Source: CAKZNE01 sp964485405 (GTDB taxonomy: Bacteria > Bacteroidota > Bacteroidia > Flavobacteriales > Schleiferiaceae). Taken from it: DNA of 64,000 nucleotides. A program made the position numbers and the translations under genes. Where the stretch lies: the NCBI GenBank assembly GCA_964485405.1, contig CAZAJG010000014.1, positions 22,019-86,018 of the forward strand, written 5' to 3'. Below the pieces are notes generated by a model, which was not told the origin of the DNA, did not search any database, and saw only the letters and a list, made by a program, of their open reading frames with translations. Position 1 is the first letter of the stretch. Each line of letters opens with the position of its first letter. Of the stretch, positions 17,096 through 25,114 are shown one piece after another.

Positions 17096-18312
17096 TTTCC
17101 ATCAGCATACTTCAATCTTAAAANNNNNNNNNNGCTCTTGCTTACTACTTCTGGATCATGGATAATAATGGGATTTACAAGAGCCAATGGTGCAAGTGCC
17201 ATAGCCATTCTATGATCTCCCCAAGTAGAGAAAATGCATTCTTCGCAATCGTCTATTCCCTTTATAATTTCAAGTGAGCTTTCTCCAACTATAATCTTAG
17301 CTCCACACTTTTCCAACTCTGTTTTTAAGGCTACAAGTCTATCCGTCTCTTTTATTTTTAAGGTCTGCAAGCCTTTAATTAGAGAGGGAACTCCCAATGC
17401 CGCCAAGGCAACAACAATGGTTTGTGCTAAATCTGGGTTTTTAACTAAATTCATCTCAACCCTTTCCAACTGCGAAACCGTGGTTTTTTTTAATCGGACT
17501 CCTTGTTGTGTAAACTCCGTTTTTACGCCTAACGATTCAAATATGCTCAACACCTGAGCATCACCTTGTAAGCTATTGCTTTGATAGCCTAAAAGCTCTA
17601 CTTGAAACGTTTTGGATAAAAGACATAGAGTATACCAATATGAAGCAGAGCTCCAGTCTGGTTCTACTTTAATACGATTAAGGCTCGGAGCAACAGAATC
17701 AAAAGGCTCTACAACTATCTCAGACTCTAAAACTGAAACGCTCAATCCTAATTGAAGCATCAAAGAAGCTGTTAGATCAATGTATGGTCTTGATACTTGA
17801 TTCCCTGTAAGATCTATGATCAAACCTTTCTCCATAGATGGCCCAATCATCATCAAAGCAGATACGAATTGGCTACTTGTAGAACCGTCTAAACTTACTT
17901 TTCCTCCAATCAATGGTTTTCCACTAATCTTTAAAGGGGGAAAACCGTTTTTTTCCAAAAACTCAATATCCGCTCCTAATTCTCTTAACGCGTCAACTAA
18001 AACTCCAATCGGTCTTTGATGCATTCGATCCGTTCCATGCAAGGTAATTTCTCCCGATTTCACGGCATAGAGTGCCGTCAAAAAACGCATCACGGTTCCT
18101 GCATCTTCTACATTTTTCTCAGCCTCTGTTTGAGACAGTAAACGGAGCATGATCTGCGTATCGTTGCTACTTGAATGATTGTCAATTGTCAATTTTGGAA
18201 AATACAATTCCTTGAGAATCAACAAACGATTGGATTCGCTTTTACTTCCCGGCACCTTGACCTTACCATCAAGCTGAGCATGAGCGTGCGATATTTTATA
18301 TCGTTTATACAA
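17092..18312 (-). CDS. aroA: 3-phosphoshikimate 1-carboxyvinyltransferase (EPSP synthase), interrupted by an assembly gap
   Basis: Sixth step of the shikimate pathway, joining PEP to shikimate 3-phosphate. Recognisable motifs are PGSKSESNRLLIL, EDAGTVMRFLTA, DGSTSSQFVSALM, KETDRLVALKTEL and WGDHRMAMALAPL. Ten N at 17124-17133 fall just after EVVSKS, where the conserved C-terminal YPxFW segment should be, so the apparent reading through the gap is not reliable. The 9 residues after the gap (LRLKYADGN) end at TAA 17092-17094. It overlaps the aroB end by 8 bp and is co-transcribed with it. Confidence 0.93.
   Translation of the reverse strand: MYKRYKISHAHAQLDGKVKVPGSKSESNRLLILKELYFPKLTIDNHSSSNDTQIMLRLLSQTEAEKNVEDAGTVMRFLTALYAVKSGEITLHGTDRMHQRPIGVLVDALRELGADIEFLEKNGFPPLKISGKPLIGGKVSLDGSTSSQFVSALMMIGPSMEKGLIIDLTGNQVSRPYIDLTASLMLQLGLSVSVLESEIVVEPFDSVAPSLNRIKVEPDWSSASYWYTLCLLSKTFQVELLGYQSNSLQGDAQVLSIFESLGVKTEFTQQGVRLKKTTVSQLERVEMNLVKNPDLAQTIVVALAALGVPSLIKGLQTLKIKETDRLVALKTELEKCGAKIIVGESSLEIIKGIDDCEECIFSTWGDHRMAMALAPLALVNPIIIHDPEVVSKSXXXXLRLKYADGN
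17124..17133. other. Assembly gap (10 N) inside aroA
   Basis: Placeholder gap near the 3' end of aroA. Its true length and the reading frame across it are unknown. Confidence 0.95.
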
Positions 18313-19351
18313 TTTGTTTTAAAACTTGAATTATATCCTTTTCCTGTACGGGAACATCCACCTCTACTGATCCAATATTCTTTAAAAGCGAAAAGCGAAA
18401 TTCATCGCCAACGTTTTTCTTATCTTCTTTCATCAATTCCACCCACAGGTCTGGGTTTCCATGGAGTTTAACATTAGGAAAAAAGACGTGAATGGAGTCA
18501 CAAATTTCTTGCGCTATATCACTTGAAAGACCTGTATATTTTACAGAAAGCAATGTCTCAAGCTGCATTCCTATAGCAATAGCTTCACCGTGCAATAAGG
18601 ATTCATTTTCGGCCAGGGCTGCTGTTTCTAAACTATGACCAATGGTGTGTCCAAAATTTAATCCTTTCCGAATATCTGATTCTCTAAAATCCTTCTCTAT
18701 AATTGAAAATTTAATCTCTACCGATCTTTGAATCATTTCTTGGGTAGGGATGCTGTTTTCAATATCAAAAGTTTTTAAACTTAACCAGTAATCTGGATCC
18801 GCAATAAGCGCATGCTTCAACATCTCTGCAAAACCAGATAGCCTTTCTCTAATGGGTAAGGATTCTAGAAAACTATTGATCAAATAGGTACTGTTGGGAT
18901 TCTGAAAAACCCCTACTCTGTTTTTAAGGTGGTTTAAGTTAATTCCTGTTTTGCCTCCAACTGACGCATCTACCTGTGCTAAAACCGTGGTTGGGAAATT
19001 AACAAAGGTGATTCCCCTCATATAGGTTGATGCTAAAAACCCTCCTAAGTCGGTAATAACGCCTCCCCCAACATTTACCAAAAGAGAAGATCGATCCGCT
19101 TCCAATTCTGATAAGGCTTGCCAAAGCTGAACCAATACCTCTGGAGATTTACTATCCTCCCCTGCTTCAACTTCTAAAACTTCATATTCACCTACTTCAG
19201 GAAGCTCTTGGAGCAATCGAATTAAGCAATGCTCATGCGTGTTTTCATCAACTAAAAAGAAAATTTTTGAAAACTTTATTTTTTGCAAGAGGTCGTTAAA
19301 GTCCGTAAGACCCTCATCCTCAAATTTTACCAACTCATTTATACCTTTCAC
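18305..19351 (-). CDS. aroB: 3-dehydroquinate synthase
   Basis: 348-aa NAD- and metal-dependent enzyme that closes DAHP to 3-dehydroquinate, the second shikimate step. Visible motifs are VNVGGGVITDLGGFLASTY, the substrate loop FPTTVLAQVDASVGGKTGIN, KNRVGVFQNP and the metal-ligand region LNFGHTIGHSLE. The 3' end overlaps the aroA start by 8 bp, giving an aroB-aroA operon. A near-consensus -7 box (TACTTGTG on the minus strand) lies just upstream. Confidence 0.97.
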   Translation of the reverse strand: MKGINELVKFEDEGLTDFNDLLQKIKFSKIFFLVDENTHEHCLIRLLQELPEVGEYEVLEVEAGEDSKSPEVLVQLWQALSELEADRSSLLVNVGGGVITDLGGFLASTYMRGITFVNFPTTVLAQVDASVGGKTGINLNHLKNRVGVFQNPNSTYLINSFLESLPIRERLSGFAEMLKHALIADPDYWLSLKTFDIENSIPTQEMIQRSVEIKFSIIEKDFRESDIRKGLNFGHTIGHSLETAALAENESLLHGEAIAIGMQLETLLSVKYTGLSSDIAQEICDSIHVFFPNVKLHGNPDLWVELMKEDKKNVGDEFRFSLLKNIGSVEVDVPVQEKDIIQVLKQIV

Positions 19352-19438
19352 AAGTACGTTTTAAAAATTACGATGAAAGTAATAAAACCTTCATGTTTTA
19401 TTACTTGTTCTATTAATTTTACAATCTCAATAAAAAGA

Positions 19439-20602
19439 ATGGTTGACTTTAACGATACGGCTACAGCTTTTATAACAAAGAGTAATGCTCAATTAAAAAG
19501 AGCTTATTACATGTTTAAAATGGTAGCAAACCCTAAAATGGTAAGTTTTGGAAAAAGAGCCACTGCTTTTTCGCTTAGACTTGGTCTACCTATCAAAGGA
19601 GCCATTAAAAAAACGGTTTACGATCAGTTTGTAGGAGGTGAAACTATACACGAGTGTGCCGCTACTATAGATCGATTAAACAGACATCATGTAAAATGCC
19701 TTTTAGATTATTCGGTTGAAGGAAAAGAGAGCGAAAGGGATTTTGAATTGACCAAAAAAAGGTTAATCGACACGATTGTATTCGGTTCTAAAAATGAAGC
19801 CATTCCATTCACTGTATTTAAAGTTACTGGCCTGGCTCGCTTTGGGCTGTTGGAAAAAGTAAGTAGTGGCAAGGAATTAAATGAAAAGGAGAGTAAAGAA
19901 TGGTATCGTGCTCAAAAAAGAGTGGAGAGTATTTGCCAAGCCGCTTATGAAAATGAACTTTCCGTGCTTATTGATGCTGAAGAGAGTTGGATTCAAAATG
20001 CAATTGATGGAATCGCTGAGGCCATGATTCGAAAGTACAATGAGGAAAGAGTGATTATTTTCAATACCCTCCAAATGTACAGATGGGACCGATTGGATTA
20101 CCTCAAAGAGCAGATCGAACAAGCAAACGCTGTTGGTTATCATCTTGGGGTGAAATTGGTGCGAGGTGCTTACATGGAAAAAGAAAGAGAAAGAGCCCTA
20201 GAGATGGGGTACAAATCACCTATTCAACCTACTAAAGATGCTTCTGACGCTGATTATGACTCTAGCGTAGAATACATTATTAATAATTTGAGACTAGGTG
20301 CTTTGGTAGCGGGAACCCATAACGAAGAAAGTTGCAAAAGATTGATTCAATCAATGAGAACCCGAGGTCTCGCAAAAAACGATGATCGAGTTTGGTTTAG
20401 TCAGCTATATGGAATGAGCGATAATTTATCCTTTAATCTTGCTAAAGGAGGCTATAATGTAGTTAAGTATTTACCCTTTGGGCCCGTTAAAGAAACACTT
20501 CCATATTTGATTCGAAGAGCGGAAGAGAATACATCTGCCGCTGGCCAAACCGGAAGAGAATTACAGCTTATCGAACAAGAAATGAAGAGAAGAAAGCTCT
20601 AA
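19439..20602 (+). CDS. Proline dehydrogenase (PutA-type PRODH domain)
   Basis: 387-aa stand-alone FAD-dependent proline dehydrogenase, which oxidises proline to pyrroline-5-carboxylate. Diagnostic parts are KLVRGAYMEKERERA, the FAD-site segment SQLYGMSDNLSFNLA, and the C-terminal YLPFGPVKETLPYLIRRAEE. ATG 19439 (MVDFNDTATAF) is chosen. The longer reading from 19283 would run into the divergent aroB and adds a Lys/Ile-rich tail unlike the family. The P5C dehydrogenase that completes proline breakdown is not in this window. Confidence 0.93.
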   Translation: MVDFNDTATAFITKSNAQLKRAYYMFKMVANPKMVSFGKRATAFSLRLGLPIKGAIKKTVYDQFVGGETIHECAATIDRLNRHHVKCLLDYSVEGKESERDFELTKKRLIDTIVFGSKNEAIPFTVFKVTGLARFGLLEKVSSGKELNEKESKEWYRAQKRVESICQAAYENELSVLIDAEESWIQNAIDGIAEAMIRKYNEERVIIFNTLQMYRWDRLDYLKEQIEQANAVGYHLGVKLVRGAYMEKERERALEMGYKSPIQPTKDASDADYDSSVEYIINNLRLGALVAGTHNEESCKRLIQSMRTRGLAKNDDRVWFSQLYGMSDNLSFNLAKGGYNVVKYLPFGPVKETLPYLIRRAEENTSAAGQTGRELQLIEQEMKRRKL

Positions 20603-20745
20603 ACTTCATTGTACGGTTTTTATTCATTTTTTTGATTTTTAGAAATTCTTTAACTCATTGATAAACCGACTCTTTCACCCTATTTTTAGCCATCCAAGTT
20701 GTTTAGAAAATTAAAAGTCAGGCGCTAAAATTATCCAGGAATGTC

Positions 20746-20773
20746 TGGTTTTATCAAAACCATGTGTTTTTTT
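20746..20773 (+). terminator. Weak terminator-like hairpin in the 20603-20917 intergenic region
   Basis: A 7-bp perfect stem (20746-20752 with 20756-20762) and 3-nt loop, then TGTG and seven T. It lies 144 bp after the proline dehydrogenase stop. The rest of this 315-bp AT-rich region shows no gene that I can support. Its distal end must hold the promoter of the next gene. Confidence 0.4.
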
Positions 20774-20917
20774 AAAACCCCTCCTTTTAATGCCTTGATT
20801 TTTAATAATTTATCATTTAAGTCTAGATATATTTTACCCTCGAAAACTAAGTTTGGCTCTCTGCCAAGGTCTGTAAAACCCTAAATTAATTGAGAATCAA
20901 CTAAACTAGTTTTTCCC

Positions 20918-21358
20918 ATGAAACACTCAACTCTCAAAGCTTTAGCATCCATTGCCTGTTTGCTTATGCTTTCTTTCACTATGCAGGCTCAAATGGTCTC
21001 CATCCAAAACGGAACGGATTGTGACGTAATCATTGAACTTGGATTTCAAAACTCTGCAGATCCCCCTTGTACTTCTCATACCCCAGTATGGGTAAATGTT
21101 CCTTGCAATAGCGGCACCAATGTGCCATTTCCAGCAGGAGCAGACGTATTCAAAGGATATCAAATCGACCCATCTGGAGATGCATCTACATTTGGTGTAA
21201 ACGTTGTTTACCACTGTGCCACTTGGGACCCTACAAACTGTAGTTCCCTCACTCCAATTAACCCAGGTTGTGGCAATTGTACTTCAGCTACTGGCACGTG
21301 TTGGTACAACCTTGGTGGAGGCGTACTGACTGCAGATTATGCAATCCGTATTTTTTAA
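20918..21358 (+). CDS. Secreted Cys-rich protein of unknown function
   Basis: 146 aa with a clear signal peptide (core LASIACLLMLSFTMQAQ, cleaved near residue 25). The mature part is ~120 residues and has eight cysteines, spaced as DC, PPC, VPC, YHC, TNC, PGC, GNC and GTC, enough for four disulfides. It begins MVSIQNGTDCDVIIEL and ends in a beta-like LTADYAIRIF. There is no T9SS sorting domain, so it is likely periplasmic or released by another route. No family is recognised. It is a single-gene unit with its own terminator at 21385. Confidence 0.72.
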   Translation: MKHSTLKALASIACLLMLSFTMQAQMVSIQNGTDCDVIIELGFQNSADPPCTSHTPVWVNVPCNSGTNVPFPAGADVFKGYQIDPSGDASTFGVNVVYHCATWDPTNCSSLTPINPGCGNCTSATGTCWYNLGGGVLTADYAIRIF

Positions 21359-21384
21359 AAGAAAAAGTTAGTATTAGAAACTTG

Positions 21385-21418
21385 AAGCTCTTGCGTAATG
21401 CAAGAGCTTTTTGTTTTT
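21385..21418 (+). terminator. Intrinsic terminator
   Basis: Perfect 10-bp stem (21385-21394 with 21400-21409), 5-nt loop and a T-rich tail. It ends the Cys-rich secreted protein transcript, just before the convergent DUF4258-like gene. Confidence 0.88.
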
Positions 21419-21427
21419 GAATGTCAC

Positions 21428-21802
21428 TTACCGAGCAACTTGTTTTAATACAGCTGTACTATCGCAATTTCCGAAAATGGCATAAAAACTCGGTTTATCT
21501 TCTGGTTCAAAGGATATCCAATAGTTTTTACAAGAGTCTTTTTTAGTATCACTCTTTTCAAAGTCAACATCTCCCATCAAAAGCAGGTCACTGATATCTG
21601 AAGTATCAACTCCCAATTCTTGCATTTGAGTAAAAGTAGAATCCGGAATCATTCTGTCTTTATTTCTTAAGTCATACAAAACCCTATCATTTGGGAAGTA
21701 ACTACACTGAATATCATCCCTACCGCCAAAAATAAATTTGACCATTAATATTCCTAATGTTACTCCTATTCCAAAAAACAGCAGTTTTCTCCAGGTTTTC
21801 AT
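21428..21802 (-). CDS. DUF4258-like membrane-anchored protein
   Basis: 124 aa, with one N-terminal membrane helix (LLFFGIGVTLGILMVKFIFGG, split here as ~8-28) and a ~95-residue soluble part containing CSYFPNDRVLYDLRNK, three further cysteines and the ending FGNCDSTAVLKQVAR. It resembles the small DUF4258 proteins of Flavobacteriia; that assignment is from memory of the pattern. ATG at codon 7 of the longest reading (first base 21802, MKTWRKLL) is preferred; ATG 21820 adds six residues. It follows the alanine-dehydrogenase-family gene with a 53-bp gap and may be the last gene of that operon. Function unknown. Confidence 0.65.
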   Translation of the reverse strand: MKTWRKLLFFGIGVTLGILMVKFIFGGRDDIQCSYFPNDRVLYDLRNKDRMIPDSTFTQMQELGVDTSDISDLLLMGDVDFEKSDTKKDSCKNYWISFEPEDKPSFYAIFGNCDSTAVLKQVAR

Positions 21803-21855
21803 TTTCAGAAATTTTGGCAAATGTAAGCGACCTTTTGCTTATATAGTATCTAGAA

Positions 21856-23061
21856 TTAATACAAAAGACGAGAGTCTTCCGCATAAGGGAGGTCAAAGAA
21901 ATCACCTATAGATTTGCTTACCAGTATACCCTTACATAAATACAATCCCTTGTTAACTCCTTTATTATCTCTTAGTATTTCTTCTACCCCTCCATAGTCG
22001 CCAATAGACAATAAAATGGGGGCCAATATATTACTTAACGAAAAAGTAGCGGTTCTACTCACCCTTGACGCGATGTTTGGAACGCAATAATGAATCACAT
22101 CATATTTGGTAAAACTGGGGTTTTCTAGATCCCGCAACTCGGAGGTTTCAAAACAACCGCCTTGGTCAATACTCACATCTACAATTACACTACCCGGTTT
22201 CATTTTCTGAACCATATCATCCGTTACTACACTAGGGGTTCTTCCAGATTGTGAACGAATGGCTCCAATTGCTACATCGCAGCGCATCAGAGATTTTTCT
22301 AGAATTTTGGGTTGTATCACGCAAGTATAAATAGGCATATTTATAATTCCTTGCAGTCTTCTAAGCTTAGCTATGGATTTATCAAAAACTTTAACCGTTG
22401 CACCAAGGCCTAAAGCAGTTCGTGCTGCATAAACACCAACTGTGCCAGCTCCAATAATTACCACATCTGTAGGGGGAACGCCAGAGACACCTCCTAACAT
22501 ATAGCCTTTTCCATTATTGGCATTGGAAAGGTACTCTGCCGCAATGAGAACCGAAGTATTCCCCGCAATTTCACTCATGCTTCTAACCACAGGAATAATA
22601 CCGCTTTCGTCTTCTATATTTTCAAAACTTAGAGCCGTAATCTTTTTATCCATTAACTTTTTGAAGTACTCTTTTCGTTGAGTCTTCAGCTGAAGCGCAG
22701 AAATCAACGTCTGGTTATGCTTCATTAAGTCAATTTCTTCTAAGGAAGGCGGTTCTATTTTGAGAATGATATTGCTCTCATATACCTTATCCGCAGAATA
22801 GGCAATTTTCGCTCCCGCCTGCTCATAATCGTAATCTGAATAGTTTGCTCCTTCTCCAGCACCCTTCTCAACTACAACTTGATGCCCGTTATTCACCAAT
22901 AAGCTTACTGCATCCGGAGTGAGTCCTACTCTCCTCTCTTGCATACAGGTTTCTTTTGGAATACCTATTTGAAGAGTACTCTTAGATTTTTTAACCTCCA
23001 ATACCTCCTCTTGTGGCATTAGTTCAGAAGAAGAAAAGGATAAAAATTCGGGTTTACTCAT
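21856..23061 (-). CDS. Alanine dehydrogenase / PNT family oxidoreductase
   Basis: 401-aa NAD-dependent enzyme of the alanine dehydrogenase/transhydrogenase-alpha family. Visible are IGIPKETCMQERRVGLTP (substrate Arg), ILKIEPPS (catalytic Lys), the Rossmann motif VVIIGAGTVGVYAAR (~195-210) and VDVSIDQGGCFET (conserved Asp). The usual histidine of FLHLA in true alanine dehydrogenases is a glutamine here (SALQLKTQ), and there is a ~30-residue N-terminal extension. The oxidative deamination of alanine is therefore a family-based guess. It overlaps the tsaE end by 8 bp, so it is co-transcribed with tsaE. Confidence 0.85.
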   Translation of the reverse strand: MSKPEFLSFSSSELMPQEEVLEVKKSKSTLQIGIPKETCMQERRVGLTPDAVSLLVNNGHQVVVEKGAGEGANYSDYDYEQAGAKIAYSADKVYESNIILKIEPPSLEEIDLMKHNQTLISALQLKTQRKEYFKKLMDKKITALSFENIEDESGIIPVVRSMSEIAGNTSVLIAAEYLSNANNGKGYMLGGVSGVPPTDVVIIGAGTVGVYAARTALGLGATVKVFDKSIAKLRRLQGIINMPIYTCVIQPKILEKSLMRCDVAIGAIRSQSGRTPSVVTDDMVQKMKPGSVIVDVSIDQGGCFETSELRDLENPSFTKYDVIHYCVPNIASRVSRTATFSLSNILAPILLSIGDYGGVEEILRDNKGVNKGLYLCKGILVSKSIGDFFDLPYAEDSRLLY

Positions 23062-23488
23062 GGCCAGGTAGGTTTAAACTAAAAACACGTGTATCCTCTT
23101 CTACACGTATTTTTAAGGTGGGACATTCTGCGGGAATTAAGTTACAAATTTTTTCAGGCCATTCCATGAAACAGTAACCACCTGAATATAAGTAATCTTC
23201 CACTCCAAAATCTAAAGCTTCTGCTTCGTTTTTAAGTCGATAAAAATCAAAATGGTATATGGAACCATATTTTGGAGAGCTATATTCGTTTACCAAAGAA
23301 AAGGTTGGACTACTTACCTCATCCTCTACTCCCATATGCGTGCACAAAGATTTAATAAAGGTAGTTTTACCTGCTCCCATTTCTCCCTCAGTGGCTAACA
23401 ACCTATGGGAGCCCATTGCTTCTAGTAACCATTCCGCTACTTCCGGCAACTGCTCAATACCTTTAACCTTCATTTCTGCACTTGTCAT
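23054..23488 (-). CDS. tsaE: tRNA threonylcarbamoyladenosine biosynthesis ATPase
   Basis: 144-aa P-loop ATPase of the TsaBDE complex, which drives t6A37 modification of ANN-decoding tRNAs. The Walker A is GEMGAGKTTFIKSL (~37-50). The family landmarks VSSPTFSLVNEY and HFDFYRL are present, as is FMEWPEKI. Length is normal. The start is ATG 23488; the gene lies 16 bp after the porX stop and overlaps the next gene, so it belongs to a porX-tsaE-ald-like operon. Confidence 0.95.
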   Translation of the reverse strand: MTSAEMKVKGIEQLPEVAEWLLEAMGSHRLLATEGEMGAGKTTFIKSLCTHMGVEDEVSSPTFSLVNEYSSPKYGSIYHFDFYRLKNEAEALDFGVEDYLYSGGYCFMEWPEKICNLIPAECPTLKIRVEEDTRVFSLNLPGHE

Positions 23489-23504
23489 TTTGCAAAAATA
23501 AACG

Positions 23505-25058
23505 CTATCCTTTAGATGTCAATACAGCAAATGGAATGATCATCTCCTCTAAAGAAACTCCTCCATGTTGGTAAGTATTTCTGTAATACTTTACGTAGTG
23601 ATTAAAATTGTTGGGATAAGCAAAGAACAGGTCTTCTTTGGCAAAAACAAAAGACGAGTTAATATTGGGCTTTGGCAGGTAAATATCTTCTGGATTTTTA
23701 ATCTCAAATACATCCTTATACTGGTAGCTCATGTTTCTACCCACTTTATATCTAAGGTTGGTATTCAGATCCTTAGGTCCTACAATTTTTGTTGGGTCTC
23801 CACAATTGATGGTACCATGATCAGTAGTTAAAACTAATTTAAAGCCTTTATCTCGTCCTGCTTTTATCATATCCAACAAAGGCGAGTTTTTAAACCAACT
23901 TAAAGTAAGCGATCGGTAAGCTTTATCGTTATCCGCCAATTCGCGGATTACTTTCATATCTGTTTTTGCATGTGAGAGCATATCCACAAAGTTGTATACA
24001 ATCACGTTAAGCTGGTTTTCAGAAAGATTGGACATATTATCGGCCAATTTCTTTCCTTGATTTAGATTGGTAATTTTATTGTAAGAAAATTTCATATCTC
24101 CAAAACCAGTCCTCTTCAATTGATCGGCTAAAAAGTCTTTCTCATACAGGTTTTTACCCTCATCATCCGTATCTTCTATCCATTTATCGCTAAATCGCTT
24201 CTTTATTTCGGAAGGCATAAGTCCGGCAAAAAGAGCATTTCGAGCGTATTGAGTTGCGGTAGGCAGTATGCTATAAAACAACTTCTCTTCTTCTACAATA
24301 AAATACTCTTCCAGCACAGGCTGAATAACTTTCCATTGATCATACCTCAGGTTATCAATCACCACCATGAGGATTTTTTCTTCCTGCTTGGCTTTTGGCA
24401 AAACCCATTCTTTAATTAAAGTATGAGACATAACTGGAGAATCTCCTCCATCAAACCAATCCTCGTAATTGCGTTCTATAAACTTAAAAAACTGCGAATT
24501 GGCTTCTTTCTTTTGAGTCAGTAAAATTTCATTCAAACCTTCATCCTCAAGCTTATCCAGCTTTAGCTCCCAGTATGTCAGCTTTTTATATAAGCTTAAC
24601 CAACCTTCGTAGTCGTTTACCATTGCTAAATCCATCCCTATCTGGCGAAACTCTTGCTGGTAATTACTCGTGGTCTTTTGACTCACCAAACGCTTTGTAT
24701 CCAGATTCTTTTTTATAGAAAGCAGGATTTGCTTTGGGTTAACCGGTTTAATTAAGTAATCCGAAATCTGAGAACCAATCGCATCATCCATAATGCTCTC
24801 CTCTTCACTCTTAGTGATCATCACAACCGGGAGAGAGCTATGAATAGTTTTGATTTCTTGTAAAGTTTCCAAGCCATTTAAACCTGGCATATTCTCATCT
24901 AAAAACACTAAGTCATAATGTTTTTCTCCAACCATATCAATGGCATCAGCACCATTATTTATAGTATCCACTTTATACCCTTTCCCTTCTAAAAAAATGA
25001 TATGAGGTTTTAGTAGGTCGATCTCATCGTCAACCCAGAGTATTTGAATATTGTCCAT
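23505..25058 (-). CDS. porX: PorX-type response regulator with PglZ (alkaline phosphatase-like) domain
   Basis: 517-aa two-domain regulator. The receiver at ~1-120 has acidic D10-D11, phospho-acceptor D54 (FLDENMPG) and the Lys of YLIKPVNP. The output is a PglZ/alkaline-phosphatase-superfamily domain with VVIDNLRYDQWK, the nucleophile Thr in PTATQYARNALF, and the metal motif TTDHGTINCG. PorX of Porphyromonas gingivalis controls T9SS genes with the kinase PorY and a SigP-type sigma factor and has phosphodiesterase activity; the same role here is inferred from matching architecture. No PorY is in the window, but two T9SS cargo genes are. It is the first gene of its operon. Confidence 0.92.
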   Translation of the reverse strand: MDNIQILWVDDEIDLLKPHIIFLEGKGYKVDTINNGADAIDMVGEKHYDLVFLDENMPGLNGLETLQEIKTIHSSLPVVMITKSEEESIMDDAIGSQISDYLIKPVNPKQILLSIKKNLDTKRLVSQKTTSNYQQEFRQIGMDLAMVNDYEGWLSLYKKLTYWELKLDKLEDEGLNEILLTQKKEANSQFFKFIERNYEDWFDGGDSPVMSHTLIKEWVLPKAKQEEKILMVVIDNLRYDQWKVIQPVLEEYFIVEEEKLFYSILPTATQYARNALFAGLMPSEIKKRFSDKWIEDTDDEGKNLYEKDFLADQLKRTGFGDMKFSYNKITNLNQGKKLADNMSNLSENQLNVIVYNFVDMLSHAKTDMKVIRELADNDKAYRSLTLSWFKNSPLLDMIKAGRDKGFKLVLTTDHGTINCGDPTKIVGPKDLNTNLRYKVGRNMSYQYKDVFEIKNPEDIYLPKPNINSSFVFAKEDLFFAYPNNFNHYVKYYRNTYQHGGVSLEEMIIPFAVLTSKG

Positions 25059-25114
25059 ACTTTTGTTACAAGATTTTTTAGGTGATTAAGAAATAAATTT
25101 TATTCAAAAAGCTT

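Noticed and set aside
20603..20917. Search for a small RNA or short ORF in the AT-rich 315-bp intergenic region
   Set aside because: Only a weak hairpin with a T run (20746-20773) was found; no ORF of meaningful length and no recognised RNA motif.
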